From positions 434,001-498,000 of the forward strand of contig NZ_CP012573.1 of NCBI RefSeq assembly GCF_001280205.1: 64,000 bases of DNA, read 5' to 3'. Each line of letters opens with the position of its first letter. The first letter of the stretch is position 1. Below are positions 14,696 to 23,775 of this stretch, piece by piece. The DNA is from Clavibacter capsici (GTDB lineage: Bacteria; Actinomycetota; Actinomycetes; Actinomycetales; Microbacteriaceae). Below the pieces are notes generated by a model, which was not told the origin of the DNA, did not search any database, and saw nothing but the letters and a program-made list of their open reading frames with translations. A program made the position numbers and the translations under genes.

Positions 14696-16006
14696 CTACG
14701 GCGCGAGCCGGTTCGGGCCGCGGAAGAGGTAGGTGACCTCGCGCAGGTTCGACTGGTGCAGCAGCAGCATCAGCACGCGGTTGAGGCCCATGCCGAAGCC
14801 GCCGTGCGGCGGGACGCCGTAGCGGAAGAAGTCGAGGTACGAGCCGAGCTCCTCGGGGTCGAGGCCCTTCTCGCGGGCCTGCGCCTCGAGCACGTCGACG
14901 CGGTGCTCGCGCTGGGCGCCCGTGGTGATCTCGACGCCGTTCCAGATGAGGTCGTAGCTGTTCGTGATCGTCGGGTCCTCGGCGTTCCGCATGTGGTAGA
15001 ACGGCCGGATCGACGACGGGTAGTCGGTGAGGAACACGAACTCGTGGCCGAACTCCTCCATCACGTGCGCGGCGATCTGGCGCTCGCCCTCGGGGTCGAG
15101 GTCGTCGTCGGCGCGGTCGATCACGTGGCCGCGCTTCGCGACGATGTCCTTGGCCTCGAGCAGCGGGATCCGCGGGAACGGGATGCTCGGCACGGTCACC
15201 TCCACGTCGAACAGCTCGCGGATCTCGTCGCCGTGCTTCTCCTTCACCGCGGTGAGCGCGGCGACGATGAGCTCCTCCTGGAGGCGGGCGACGTCCTCGT
15301 GGCTCTCGATCCAGCTGATCTCCGCGTCCACCGAGGTGAACTCGGTCGCGTGGCGCGAGGTGAAGGACGGGTCGGCGCGGAACGCCGGGCCGACCTCGAA
15401 CATCTTGCCGAAGCCCGCGGACTGCGCCATCTGCTTGAAGAACTGCGGGCTCTGCGCGAGGTACGCGACGCCGTCGAAGTAGTCGACCTTGAACAGCTCG
15501 GCGTTCGACTCGGAGGGCGTGGCCATGAGCTTGGGGGAGAAGACCTCGATGAAGTCGTGCTCGACCCAGTAGGTGCGCAGCGCGTGGACCAGGGTGGTCT
15601 GCACGCGGAAGATCAGGGAGTTGCGGGGCGCGCGCAGGTCGATGAAGCGCCAGTCGAGGCGCTTGTCGATGGAGGAGTCGGCCGCGATGGGCGTCTCCGG
15701 GATGGCGGCGCCCGCGACCTCGATGCCGGACAGGCCGATCTCCAGGCCGCCGAGCTTCACGCGCTCGTCGTGCTTGAGCGTGCCGGTCGCGGTGAGGAAG
15801 GTGCCGGCCGCGAGGCCCGAGATGGTGTCGGCGGTCGGGTCCTCGTCGCCCTGGCGCTTGTAGGTGAGCTGCACCGCGCCGGACTCGTCGCGGAGGATCA
15901 CGAACTGGATCTTCTTCTGATCCCGGACGGTCTCGACCCAGCCGGAGACGGCCACGTCCCCGTCGTCGAGGGCGGCCAGGTTCTTGATGAGGGTTCGGGT
16001 GGTCAC
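14696..16006 (-). CDS. aspS: Aspartyl-tRNA synthetase, short archaeal/eukaryal-type
   Basis: 436 residues, GTG start. An OB-fold anticodon domain (about 15-105: VSGWVETVRDQKKIQFVILRD) is followed by a class II core: motif 2 KMFEVGPAFRAD at 201-212 and motif 3 GFGMGLNR near 403-410. Bacterial-type AspRS is about 590 residues with an inserted GAD domain between motifs 2 and 3; that domain is absent here, so this is the archaeal-type enzyme. Such enzymes are often non-discriminating and can also charge tRNA-Asn for GatCAB, but this cannot be decided from sequence. TAGACT lies 8 nt before the GTG. It seems to be transcribed alone. Confidence 0.92.
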   Translation of the reverse strand: MTTRTLIKNLAALDDGDVAVSGWVETVRDQKKIQFVILRDESGAVQLTYKRQGDEDPTADTISGLAAGTFLTATGTLKHDERVKLGGLEIGLSGIEVAGAAIPETPIAADSSIDKRLDWRFIDLRAPRNSLIFRVQTTLVHALRTYWVEHDFIEVFSPKLMATPSESNAELFKVDYFDGVAYLAQSPQFFKQMAQSAGFGKMFEVGPAFRADPSFTSRHATEFTSVDAEISWIESHEDVARLQEELIVAALTAVKEKHGDEIRELFDVEVTVPSIPFPRIPLLEAKDIVAKRGHVIDRADDDLDPEGERQIAAHVMEEFGHEFVFLTDYPSSIRPFYHMRNAEDPTITNSYDLIWNGVEITTGAQREHRVDVLEAQAREKGLDPEELGSYLDFFRYGVPPHGGFGMGLNRVLMLLLHQSNLREVTYLFRGPNRLAP

Positions 16007-16014
16007 GGTCGTCG

Positions 16015-16020
16015 AGTCTA
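16015..16020 (-). promoter_or_regulatory. Near-leaderless -10 box of aspS
   Basis: TAGACT on the minus strand, 8 nt upstream of the GTG at 16006. Confidence 0.5.
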
Positions 16021-16058
16021 TCCGCGGCGCTGTCGGGCCGGTCGCCCCGCGGGCCGCC

Positions 16059-16064
16059 TAGCCT
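16059..16064 (+). promoter_or_regulatory. Probable -10 box of the pxpABC operon
   Basis: TAGCCT about 55 nt upstream of the pxpA ATG, which has its own GGGGAGA ribosome site. Confidence 0.45.
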
Positions 16065-16119
16065 GGTCGGGACGGCGACCGCGGCGCGCGGCCGCCGCGC
16101 CCGGTGCAGGGGAGACGCC

Positions 16120-16944
16120 ATGCAGATCGACCTCAACAGCGACCTCGCCGAGTCCTTCGGCCGCTGGACCCTCGGCGACGACGACGCGATGCTCGACGTC
16201 GTCTCGAGCGCGAACGTGGCCTGCGGGTTCCACGCGGGGGATCCGCTCGTCATGCTGCACGCGCTGGAGCGCGCGGCCGGGAACGGCGTCGCGGTCGGCG
16301 CGCACGTCGCCTACCGCGACCTCGCGGGCTTCGGCCGCCGCGACCTCGACGCGTCGCCCGCCGAGCTCACGGGCGACGTGCTCTACCAGCTCGCGGCGAT
16401 CTCCGGCATGGCGCGGACGGTCGGCGCGCGCGTCAGCTACGTCAAGCCGCACGGCGCCCTCTACAACCGCATCGCGCACGATCCCGTGCAGGCGCAGGCC
16501 GTGGTGGACGCGATCGTCGCGCTGGACCCGACGCTCCCCGTGCTGGGCCTCCCCGGCTCCGAGATCCTGCGCCTGGCCGACGCGGCCGGCCTGCCGACGC
16601 GCGTCGAGGCGTTCACCGACCGCGCGTACACGCGCGAGGGCGCGCTCGTGTCGAGGCGGCAGGAGGGCGCGGTGATCCACGACCCCGCCGAGGTCGCGGC
16701 GCGCTCGGTGCGCATGGCGACGGAGGGCACGGTCGTCGCGATCGACGGATCCGTGGTGCGGCTCGACCCCGACTCCCTCTGCCTGCACAGCGACACCCCG
16801 GGCGCCGTGGGGCTGGCCCGCGCCGTGCGCGACGCGCTCGAGGCGGCCGGTGTGGAGATCCGGCCGGTGCCCGACGCGGAGGCCCCGGACGCGGATCGCG
16901 CGACGCCCCGCGCCGCCGCCCCGGTCCAGCGGCTCACGCTGTGA
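16120..16944 (+). CDS. pxpA: 5-oxoprolinase subunit A
   Basis: 274 residues of the LamB/YcsF family. The N-terminus MQIDLNSDLAESFGRWTLGDD and the segment ANVACGFHAGDP are diagnostic. PxpA with PxpB and PxpC hydrolyses 5-oxoproline (pyroglutamate) to glutamate with ATP, clearing a damage product of glutamine and glutathione-like metabolism. The protein is cytoplasmic. The C-terminal 25 residues are an Ala-Pro-rich extension beyond the conserved fold. The gene overlaps pxpB by 4 bp. A TAGCCT box and GGGGAGA precede it. Confidence 0.95.
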   Translation: MQIDLNSDLAESFGRWTLGDDDAMLDVVSSANVACGFHAGDPLVMLHALERAAGNGVAVGAHVAYRDLAGFGRRDLDASPAELTGDVLYQLAAISGMARTVGARVSYVKPHGALYNRIAHDPVQAQAVVDAIVALDPTLPVLGLPGSEILRLADAAGLPTRVEAFTDRAYTREGALVSRRQEGAVIHDPAEVAARSVRMATEGTVVAIDGSVVRLDPDSLCLHSDTPGAVGLARAVRDALEAAGVEIRPVPDAEAPDADRATPRAAAPVQRLTL

Positions 16945-17561
16945 CCCTCCGGCTGCTGCCGTGCGGCGACGCGGCCGTCATGCTCGACCTCGACTCCCTC
17001 GACGAGGTCCTCCGCCTGCAGCCTGTGCTCGACGCGACGCGGCCCGCGGGCGTCGTCGACGTCGTGCCGGGCGCGCGCAGCATCCTCGTCACGGTGGATC
17101 CGGGCGTGCTGCCCCTCGCCGCCGCCCGCTCCTGGGCGCTCGCCGCGGAGCCCGCCCCGGAGGCCGGCGCGCGCGGCGGGGAGCCGGTGGAGATCGAGGT
17201 GGTCTACGACGGCGAGGACCTGGCCGACGTGGCCGCGCTCCTCGGCGTCGGCGTGCGCGAGGTGGTCGAGCGGCACACCTCCGGCACGTGGACCGTCGCG
17301 TTCGGCGGCTTCGCGCCCGGCTTCGGGTACCTCGCGGGGGTGCCCGGCCTCGAGGTCCCGCGCCGCACGTCGCCCCGGCCGCGGGTCCCGGCCGGCGCGG
17401 TCGCGCTCGCGGGCGAGTTCAGCGGGATCTACCCGCGTGCCTCCTCGGGCGGCTGGCAGCTCATCGGCACCACGCGCGCCGTCCTGTGGGATCCGGCGCG
17501 CGAGCCGGCGGCGCTCCTCCAGCCTGGATCCGCCGTGCGCTTCCGCGAGGTGCCGGCGTGA
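16941..17561 (+). CDS. pxpB: 5-oxoprolinase subunit B
   Basis: 206 residues, GTG start overlapping the pxpA stop. It belongs to the KipI/PxpB family: LLPCGDAAVMLDL at the N-terminus and the conserved FGGFAPGFGYLAG in the middle. Known B. subtilis KipI also binds the KinA sensor kinase, but with pxpA and pxpC adjacent the metabolic role is the obvious one. It forms the oxoproline kinase part together with PxpC. The 4-bp overlaps on both sides imply coupled translation. Confidence 0.94.
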   Translation: MTLRLLPCGDAAVMLDLDSLDEVLRLQPVLDATRPAGVVDVVPGARSILVTVDPGVLPLAAARSWALAAEPAPEAGARGGEPVEIEVVYDGEDLADVAALLGVGVREVVERHTSGTWTVAFGGFAPGFGYLAGVPGLEVPRRTSPRPRVPAGAVALAGEFSGIYPRASSGGWQLIGTTRAVLWDPAREPAALLQPGSAVRFREVPA

Positions 17562-18475
17562 CCGCCGAGCCGGCCGGCCGCCGTGGTCGCCGCGCGTCCG
17601 CTCCCGCTGCCGCCGCGCTCGTGGTCGAGCGCACCGGCCCGCTCATGCTCGTGCAGGACGCCGGCCGGCCGGGTCACGGCGGCATCGGCGTCTCGCCGTC
17701 CGGCGCGCTGGATCCCCGCGCCCTCGCCGACGCGAACCTCCTGGTCGGCAACGCGCCGGGCGCCGCGGGCCTCGAGATCGTGCTCGGCGGCGCGACGCTC
17801 CGCGCGACCGCGGCGGTCTGGGTCGCGGTGACGGGCGCGGTCGGCCCGCTCGTCCGCACCGCGGGCCGCCTGGCGCGGCCCGCGCCCTGGTCGGCGGCAC
17901 TGCTGCTGGACGCCGGCGACGTCCTCGAGATCGGGGCGGCCGAGGCGGGCATCCGCTGGTACCTCGCCGTCCGCGGCGGCGTCGACGTCGCGCCCGTCCT
18001 CGGCTCGCGCGCCACCGACATGCTCTCGCGCGTGGGGCCGGCTCCCGTCGCGGTCGGCGACGTGCTGCCCGTCGGATCCGCGCCCGCGGGTCCCGTGCCG
18101 CCGGTCGACGCGCTCGCCGTGTCCGCCCCCGCGGACGGCGAGGTGCTCCTGCGCGTCTCGCCGGGCCCGCGCCTCGACTGGTTCGCCGACGGATCCTGGG
18201 CGGCGCTCCTCGACCGGCGGTGGGAGGTGACCGCCGAGGCCGACCGCGTGGGCGTCCGCCTCGACGGCGAGCCCCTGGAGCGGCGGATCCCCGGCGAGCT
18301 CCCCAGCGAGGGCGTCGTCACGGGCGCGCTCCAGGTGCCGCCCTCGGGTCGACCGATCCTCTTCCTCGCCGACCATCCGATGACGGGCGGCTACCCGGTG
18401 ATCGGCGTGGTCGCGCGCGACGACGTCCGACTCGCCGCGCAGCTGCGCCCCGGGCAGCGCATCCGCTTCGCGTGA
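17558..18475 (+). CDS. pxpC: 5-oxoprolinase subunit C
   Basis: 305 residues, GTG start overlapping the pxpB stop by 4 bp. It belongs to the KipA/biotin-dependent carboxylase-like family: the signature DAGRPGHGGIGVSPSGALD near residues 33-52, WYLAVRGGVDV, and the closing LADHPMTGGYPVIGVV. It partners PxpB in ATP-dependent ring opening of 5-oxoproline. It completes the three-gene operon; the next gene is convergent. Confidence 0.94.
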   Translation: MTAEPAGRRGRRASAPAAAALVVERTGPLMLVQDAGRPGHGGIGVSPSGALDPRALADANLLVGNAPGAAGLEIVLGGATLRATAAVWVAVTGAVGPLVRTAGRLARPAPWSAALLLDAGDVLEIGAAEAGIRWYLAVRGGVDVAPVLGSRATDMLSRVGPAPVAVGDVLPVGSAPAGPVPPVDALAVSAPADGEVLLRVSPGPRLDWFADGSWAALLDRRWEVTAEADRVGVRLDGEPLERRIPGELPSEGVVTGALQVPPSGRPILFLADHPMTGGYPVIGVVARDDVRLAAQLRPGQRIRFA

Positions 18476-18527
18476 GCGGATGCGCCGGCCGGGGCGCAGG
18501 GGAGCGGCGGTCGGGGACGCCGGTGGA

Positions 18528-19292
18528 TCAGTAGCGGCCGGGGCCGTACATCGGCAGGACGGCGGACACCGCGGCGACCAGCTTGATGGTCACGACGAAC
18601 AGAGCCACCACGTTGATCGCGGCCCAGACCCAGATCGGGGTGAGCGCGGACGCGGGCGAACCGGTGATGCGGCGGCGCACGATGATCGAGCGGCCGATGA
18701 CGTACACCCCGCCGCCGAGGAAGCTCCACGCCCAGTGGAACGGCCGCACGATGCCGCGACGGCCCACGTCGCGCCAGTCGAAGTACGCGACGACCACGGT
18801 GGCGGCGTAGACGAGGAAGCCGAGCAGCTGCATCAGCACGTAGCCGCCGTCGACGTCCACGCGCCCGCTCATGGAGGCGCGCATGTAGTCGCGGAAGTCG
18901 TAGCTCGCGGCGGCGAGGAGGGAGATGGCCGGGAGCGCCGCGACGACCCAGATGCCCCAGGTGAAGGGCGAGGTGCCCGCGGGCACCTGCGGCGGCGGGG
19001 TGGGAGCGGAGTAGGGCGCCCCCGGGTACGTCTGCTGCGAGTAGGGCTGCTGCGCGGGCTGACCGTACGCGGGCTGCCCGTGCGCCTGCTGCCCGTACGC
19101 GGGCGGCGCGACCGGCGGCACGTGCGGGCGGTCCGGGGTGGCAGCGGGAGCGGGAGCCGCGGCCGTCGCCGTCGGCGCGTCCGTCAGGTGGTCGGTCCAG
19201 CGCGTGCCGTCCCACCAGCGCAGGCGGTCGGATCCGGCGGGGTCCGCGTACCAGCCCGCGGGCGTGGAGGGTGTTCCGGTCGAGTCAGTCAC
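18528..19292 (-). CDS. DUF2510 domain membrane protein
   Basis: 254 residues, GTG start with AGGAGC before it. Residues about 10-38 form the DUF2510 element (PAGWYADPAGSDRLRWWDGTRWTDH), a short Trp-rich cytoplasmic module frequent in actinobacterial membrane proteins. A 70-residue Pro/Gln/Ala/Tyr linker with repeated PAYGQ-like units follows, then four membrane segments from about residue 105. The function is unknown. A TAGTCT box at 19368-19363 is the likely promoter. Confidence 0.82.
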   Translation of the reverse strand: MTDSTGTPSTPAGWYADPAGSDRLRWWDGTRWTDHLTDAPTATAAAPAPAATPDRPHVPPVAPPAYGQQAHGQPAYGQPAQQPYSQQTYPGAPYSAPTPPPQVPAGTSPFTWGIWVVAALPAISLLAAASYDFRDYMRASMSGRVDVDGGYVLMQLLGFLVYAATVVVAYFDWRDVGRRGIVRPFHWAWSFLGGGVYVIGRSIIVRRRITGSPASALTPIWVWAAINVVALFVVTIKLVAAVSAVLPMYGPGRY

Positions 19293-19362
19293 GAGGTGCT
19301 CCTAGCGAGGTGCGGGATGCCGATGCGCGTCGGACGCGCGCGGGGCGCGGACGCTGGACGTC

Positions 19363-19368
19363 AGACTA
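19363..19368 (-). promoter_or_regulatory. Probable -10 box of the DUF2510 gene
   Basis: TAGTCT on the minus strand, about 70 nt upstream of the GTG at 19292. Confidence 0.4.
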
Positions 19369-19408
19369 CCCAGGTCGCCCTGGGGCCGCGCCGACGCGCG
19401 CGGCCCGC

Positions 19409-21898
19409 TCAGGATGCGTCGAGCCGCCGGGCGAGGTACGGCGCGGTGCGGCTCCCGGCGGCGTCCGCGACCTCGCGCGGCGTGCCCTGCGCGACGATCC
19501 GCCCGCCCTGGTCGCCGCCCGACGGCCCGAGGTCGATGACCCGGTCGGCGTCGGCCACCACGTCCATCTCGTGCTCCACCACGACGACCGTGTTGCCCGC
19601 GTCCACGAGCCCCTGCAGCTGCCGCAGGAGGAGCACCACGTCGGCCGGGTGCAGCCCCGTCGTCGGCTCGTCCAGCAGGTAGAGGGTGTGCCCGCGGGGT
19701 GCGCGCTGCAGCTCGGTGGCCAGCTTGATCCGCTGGGCCTCGCCGCCCGACAGCTCCGTCGCGGGCTGGCCGAGCCGCAGGTAGCCGAGGCCGACGTCCC
19801 GCAGGGTCGCGAGGGCGCGCGCGGCGAGCGGCACGTCGGCGAGGAAGCCGCGCGCCTCGTCGACCGTCATCCCGAGCACGTCCGCGATCGAGCGTCCGTG
19901 GTACTCGATCTCCAGCGTCGCCGGCTCGTACCTGGCCCCGTGGCAGGTGGGGCACGGCCCGTAGGAGCCCGGGAGGAAGAGGAGCTCGACGGTCACGGAT
20001 CCCTCGCCCTGGCACGTCTCGCACCGCCCGCCCGCGACGTTGAACGAGAACCGGCCGGCGCCGTAGCCGCGGGCCCGCGCCTCGTCGGTCGCGGCGTACG
20101 TGCGGCGGACCGCGTCGAAGAGCCCGGTGTAGGTGGCGAGCGTGGAGCGCGGCGTCCGGCCGATCGGCCGCTGGTCCACCGACACGAGCCGATCCACCGC
20201 CTCGGCGCCCTCGACCCGCGCGATGCGCGCGGGTCCGGCCGCGTCGTCGTCCCCGTCCGCGTCGTCGGCGGCCTCGACCACCACGCGGTCGGGCGCGAGC
20301 GAGGCGCGGAGCAGGTCGGGCAGCACCCGGCTCACGAGCGTCGACTTGCCGGACCCGGAGACGCCCGTCACGGCCACCATCACGCCGAGCGGGATCTCCA
20401 CGTCGAGGTCGACGAGGTTGTGCAGCGTCACGCCCGTCGCCCGGATGCTCCCGGTGGGCGTCCGCGGCGTCCGCTCCTCGCGCGGCGGCGCGAGGTCGGG
20501 GAAGAGGTGCGGCCGCGTCGCCGAGGCCCCGACCTCGCGGAGCCCCGCGACGGGACCGGAGTAGAGGACGGATCCGCCCGCCTGCCCCGCGCCCGGCCCC
20601 ACGTCCACGATCCAGTCCGCCCGCCGGACGACGTCCATGTCGTGCTCGACCACGAAGACGGAGTTGCCCGAGTCGCGCAGCTGCTCGAGCACCTCGAGGA
20701 GCGGCTCCGCGTCGGCGGGGTGCAGCCCCGCGGACGGCTCGTCGAGCACGTAGACGACGCCGAACAGGCCCGACCGCAGCTGCGTCGCGAGCCGGAGCCG
20801 CTGCATCTCGCCGGGCGACAGCGTCGTGGTGACGCGACCGAGGCTGAGGTAGCCGAGCCCGAGGTCCACGAGCACGGCGAGGCGCGCGACGAGGTCGGTC
20901 GTGATGGTCACGGCCACGTCGCCCATGCCGTCCGCCGGCGCGATGGCCCGGGCGAGGTCCGCGAGCGTCAGGGCGTTGAGCTCCTGGATGCTGCGACCCG
21001 CGAAGGTCACGGCCAGCGCCTCGGGCGTGAGCCCGCTCCCGCCGCACCGCTCGCACGTGCCTGAGACCATGTGCGCGAGCGCCGCCTCGCGCAGCCGCGG
21101 GCTCGCGGAGTCGGCCAGCGTGTGCAGCACGTAGGAGCGCGCGCTCCAGAAGCGCCCGTTGTACGGCTTCGCGACGCGGTCGCGCTGCGGCGTGATCTGC
21201 ACGACCGGCTGCTCCTCGGTGAAGAGGATCCAGTCGCGCGCCTCCTGCGGCAGCTCCCGCCACGGCACGTCCACGTCGTACCCGAGCGCGATGACGATGT
21301 CCCGCAGGTTCTTGCCCTGCCAGGCGCCCGGCCACGCGGCGATGGCGCCGTCGCGGATCGACAGCGACGGATCCGGCACGAGGGACGCCTCGGCCACGGT
21401 GTGCGCGACGCCGAGGCCGTGGCAGACGGGGCACGCGCCCGCCGCCGTGTTGGGGGAGAAGGCGTCGGAGTCGAGCCGCCCCTGGCCCACCGGGTAGGTG
21501 CCCGCGCGCGACATCAGCATGCGCAGCGAGTTGGACAGCGTGGTCACGGTGCCGACGGTGGAGCGCGTGCTGGGCGCGCCCCGCCGCTGCTGCAGGGCGA
21601 CGGCCGGCGGCAGGCCGGTGATGCTCTCGACGTGCGGCGTCTGCTCCTGCCGGATCAGCCGGCGCGCGTACGGCGCCACCGACTCGAAGAAGCGCCGCTG
21701 CGCCTCGGCGTAGACGGTGCCGAAGGCGAGCGACGACTTGCCGGATCCCGAGACGCCGGTGAAGGCCACGATCCGGTCGCGCGGGATGTCGACGTCCACG
21801 TCGCGGAGCGTGTTCTCCGACGCGCCGCGGACGCGCAAGAAGCCGTCGGCGCGGTCGTCGGGGGCGGATGCGGGCGGGGTCGTTCCGGGAGCGGGCAC
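19409..21898 (-). CDS. UvrA-like ABC ATPase (paralogue of excinuclease subunit A)
   Basis: 829 residues from a GTG at 21898 placed 7 nt after a TAGGGT box. It has two nucleotide-binding domains: Walker A GVSGSGKS at 48-55 and again near 530; signatures LSPGEMQRL and LSGGEAQRI; Walker B with [10 protein letters not shown] and [10 protein letters not shown]. Zinc-finger pairs [16 protein letters not shown] and [17 protein letters not shown] are kept. True UvrA has about 950 residues; the shortfall is in the first half, where the UvrB-binding region normally lies, so this is probably a class II UvrA (UvrA2/DrrC-like), linked elsewhere to resistance against DNA-binding drugs. The first signature LSPGE deviates from LSGGE. 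Confidence 0.88.
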   Translation of the reverse strand: MPAPGTTPPASAPDDRADGFLRVRGASENTLRDVDVDIPRDRIVAFTGVSGSGKSSLAFGTVYAEAQRRFFESVAPYARRLIRQEQTPHVESITGLPPAVALQQRRGAPSTRSTVGTVTTLSNSLRMLMSRAGTYPVGQGRLDSDAFSPNTAAGACPVCHGLGVAHTVAEASLVPDPSLSIRDGAIAAWPGAWQGKNLRDIVIALGYDVDVPWRELPQEARDWILFTEEQPVVQITPQRDRVAKPYNGRFWSARSYVLHTLADSASPRLREAALAHMVSGTCERCGGSGLTPEALAVTFAGRSIQELNALTLADLARAIAPADGMGDVAVTITTDLVARLAVLVDLGLGYLSLGRVTTTLSPGEMQRLRLATQLRSGLFGVVYVLDEPSAGLHPADAEPLLEVLEQLRDSGNSVFVVEHDMDVVRRADWIVDVGPGAGQAGGSVLYSGPVAGLREVGASATRPHLFPDLAPPREERTPRTPTGSIRATGVTLHNLVDLDVEIPLGVMVAVTGVSGSGKSTLVSRVLPDLLRASLAPDRVVVEAADDADGDDDAAGPARIARVEGAEAVDRLVSVDQRPIGRTPRSTLATYTGLFDAVRRTYAATDEARARGYGAGRFSFNVAGGRCETCQGEGSVTVELLFLPGSYGPCPTCHGARYEPATLEIEYHGRSIADVLGMTVDEARGFLADVPLAARALATLRDVGLGYLRLGQPATELSGGEAQRIKLATELQRAPRGHTLYLLDEPTTGLHPADVVLLLRQLQGLVDAGNTVVVVEHEMDVVADADRVIDLGPSGGDQGGRIVAQGTPREVADAAGSRTAPYLARRLDAS

Positions 21899-21905
21899 CT
21901 GCTCG

Positions 21906-21911
21906 ACCCTA
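21906..21911 (-). promoter_or_regulatory. Leaderless -10 box of the UvrA paralogue
   Basis: TAGGGT on the minus strand, 7 nt, then the GTG at 21898. It selects this start over longer readings that extend upstream. Confidence 0.58.
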
Positions 21912-21968
21912 TGCCCGTCCGGCGGCGGCCCGGGGCCAGGGCCGCGATGGGCCCGACGGCCGTGCGGG

Positions 21969-22181
21969 TCAGCCCAGCGCGCCGCGCGCCTCCTGCAGCG
22001 TGGGGAAGTCCCCGACGTCGCGTCCGAGGCGGTCGGTGACGTGGAAGCCCACGCCCCACCTCTCCTCGGACATGCCCGCGAACTCGTCGCCGCGGCGGGC
22101 GACCCAGAGTCCAGCGGCGACGGGGGACCAGCTGATGCCGGGGATGTCGGTCTGACCGGGTGCGGTCTGCGTGAGAGCCAT
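21969..22181 (-). CDS. Small hypothetical protein
   Basis: 70 residues: MALTQTAPGQTDIPGISWSP, then VAAGLWVARRGDEFAGMSEE and a Gly/Asp-rich end. GGAGGAGCC precedes the ATG at 22181 at ideal distance, which is the best support for the gene. It is soluble with no known motif. A candidate TACAGT -10 box lies at 22279-22274. It resembles short actinobacterial proteins that pair a W-x-V strand with a helical end, but I cannot name a family. Confidence 0.6.
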   Translation of the reverse strand: MALTQTAPGQTDIPGISWSPVAAGLWVARRGDEFAGMSEERWGVGFHVTDRLGRDVGDFPTLQEARGALG

Positions 22182-22364
22182 GGCTCCTCCTCCTCGCGGC
22201 TCGTCGTCGAGCCGCATGCTGTCGTCGCCGACGTGGATGCGCGCCGCGACGCCACCCGTCCGGGTGGACCTCGACTGTATGCGCACTAACGACTAGTGGG
22301 CGCAGTTCCGGGCGGATCCGCAGGATCGCGGGGATCCTGCCACCGTCCGAGCGCCGGCGGACGA

Positions 22365-22403
22365 CGGAGGGGCCACCCGCGACGTGCGGGGACGGCCCCT
22401 CCG
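22365..22403 (-). terminator. Terminator after the sigma factor gene
   Basis: Long interrupted stem: CGGAGGGGCC (22365-22374) with GGCCCCTCCG (22394-22403), and inner CCCGC with GCGGG. It starts 12 bp after the stop codon at 22416. A second hairpin, GCAGGATC / GATCCTGC (22320-22340), lies further on. Confidence 0.6.
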
Positions 22404-22415
22404 GGATGCGGCGGA

Positions 22416-23459
22416 TCAGCCGCGGATGTACGTCTCCAGCTCCGGGATGCGCAGCTTGGCGAGCACCTTCTTCTCGATCTGGCGCACGCGCTCCCGCGTC
22501 ACGCCCAGCTGCTGGCTCACGAACGCGAGCGAGCGCGGCTCGAGCCCGGCGAGGCCGAAGCGCATCCGCACGACCTCGGCGTCGCGCTCGGCGAGCCCGT
22601 CGATGAGGCGCGTGACGTGCGCGGCCATGAGCTGCTGCGTCACGACGTCGATGGGCTGCGTGACGTCCGCGTCCTCGATGAGGTCGGCCATCTCGGTGTC
22701 GCCGTCGCCGCCGCTGCCGCCCACGAGGACCTGCAGCGACATGGGCTCCTGCGCGCGGTCGAGGAGGTAGCGCACCTTCGTGACGGGGGTGTCCGACTCG
22801 CGTGCGATCTCCTCCATGGAGGGGTCGCGCCCGAGCTCCACCGCGAGCTCGCGCTGCACGGCGTTGATGCGGTTGATGTGCTCCACCGTGTGCACGGGGA
22901 TGCGGATGGTGCGGCTCGTGTCGGCCATGCCGCGGGTGATAGACTGCTTGATCCACCACGACGCGTAGGTCGAGAACTTGAAGCCGGCCTGGTAGTCGAA
23001 CTTCTCGACCGCCCGCACGAGGCCCATGTTGCCCTCCTGGATGAGGTCCAGGAACGGCAGGCCGCGGCCCGTGTAGCGCTTGGCGATGCTGACGACGAGG
23101 CGCAGGTTCGCGTTGACGAGGTGCTGCTTGGCGCGCATCCCGTCCTGGGCGAGCGTCTGGTACTCGCGGCGCTCGGACGCGGTGAGGTCGGTGCGGGTGT
23201 CGAGGACCTCCTGCGACAGCACGCCCACCTCGATGCGGCGGGCGACGCTCACCTCGAGCTCGGCGGTGAGCAGCGGCACGCGGCCGATCTGGCGCAGGTA
23301 GTCCTTGACGGCGTCGGTGCTGGCACCGGGGGTGACGAGCGACGGCTCGGGGAGGTCGGAGTCCGCGTAGGGATCGACCGGTCCGATCGTCTCGACCTGG
23401 TCGAGGGCGGCGTCGCTGGTGCTGTCGGTGGCCGTGGGCCTGGTCGGTGTCATCGTCAT
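22416..23459 (-). CDS. RNA polymerase sigma factor, sigma-70 group 2 (SigB/HrdB-like)
   Basis: 347 residues. Region 1.2 (DAVKDYLRQIGRVPLLTAE), region 2 (RLVVSIAKRYTGRGLPFLDL through FKFSTYASWWIKQSITRGMA), region 3 and region 4 (FVSQQLGVTRERVRQIEKK near the C-terminus) are all complete. The long region 1.1 of the primary sigma factor is missing and the N-terminus is short and Thr-rich, so this is a group 2 factor, likely for stress or stationary phase. AAGGA lies 9 nt before the ATG. The promoter TTGGGC-N18-TAAGTT gives a leader of about 125 nt. Confidence 0.92.
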   Translation of the reverse strand: MTMTPTRPTATDSTSDAALDQVETIGPVDPYADSDLPEPSLVTPGASTDAVKDYLRQIGRVPLLTAELEVSVARRIEVGVLSQEVLDTRTDLTASERREYQTLAQDGMRAKQHLVNANLRLVVSIAKRYTGRGLPFLDLIQEGNMGLVRAVEKFDYQAGFKFSTYASWWIKQSITRGMADTSRTIRIPVHTVEHINRINAVQRELAVELGRDPSMEEIARESDTPVTKVRYLLDRAQEPMSLQVLVGGSGGDGDTEMADLIEDADVTQPIDVVTQQLMAAHVTRLIDGLAERDAEVVRMRFGLAGLEPRSLAFVSQQLGVTRERVRQIEKKVLAKLRIPELETYIRG

Positions 23460-23591
23460 GGTGCCCGTTCCTTCCGCGCCGTCCCGGACGGCATCGTCAT
23501 GCGGGCCCGCGCCCGTCGGACGGGGGTCTCTGCGAGGTCCCGTGGTCCACGGGGCTCTCGCCGGGAGGCCGGATCACGACCTCGAGCACCT

Positions 23592-23621
23592 AACTTAGCG
23601 TGCGATTCCTTTGGGGCCCAA
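23592..23621 (-). promoter_or_regulatory. Promoter of the sigma factor gene
   Basis: On the minus strand: TTGGGC (23621-23616), 18 bp, TAAGTT (23597-23592). The long leader to 23459 could allow post-transcriptional control. Confidence 0.5.
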
Positions 23622-23763
23622 ACGTTCGTATACGCACGTAACATCCGGCCGGAGTCGGTCGCGAGAGCACGGCCCCCGCCGGTGCGCACAATCGTATTGC
23701 GGGCTAACGATTCGCGCAGGGGGTTGCGCGCTTTGCTCGGCGGTTGTACATCTGCACGCCACC

Positions 23764-23769
23764 TACACT
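23764..23769 (+). promoter_or_regulatory. Leaderless -10 box of the phosphatase-ccs operon
   Basis: TACACT, 6 nt, then the GTG at 23776. Confidence 0.62.
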
Positions 23770-23775
23770 TGTCGC

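Larger units (their letters stand above)
23460..23775. other. 316-bp intergenic region between divergent sigma factor and ccs operon
   Basis: The largest gap in the window. It holds the sigma-factor promoter and its long leader, and the promoter of the phosphatase-ccs operon at its right edge. The middle (about 23580-23760) is richer in A and T than its surroundings, with several TAAC and ATAC elements. I see no reading frame worth calling and no conserved riboswitch fold. Confidence 0.6.

Noticed and set aside
23460-23775. Riboswitch in the long leader of the sigma factor gene
   Set aside because: No recognised aptamer core or terminator/antiterminator pair is visible; only promoter-like AT-rich elements.
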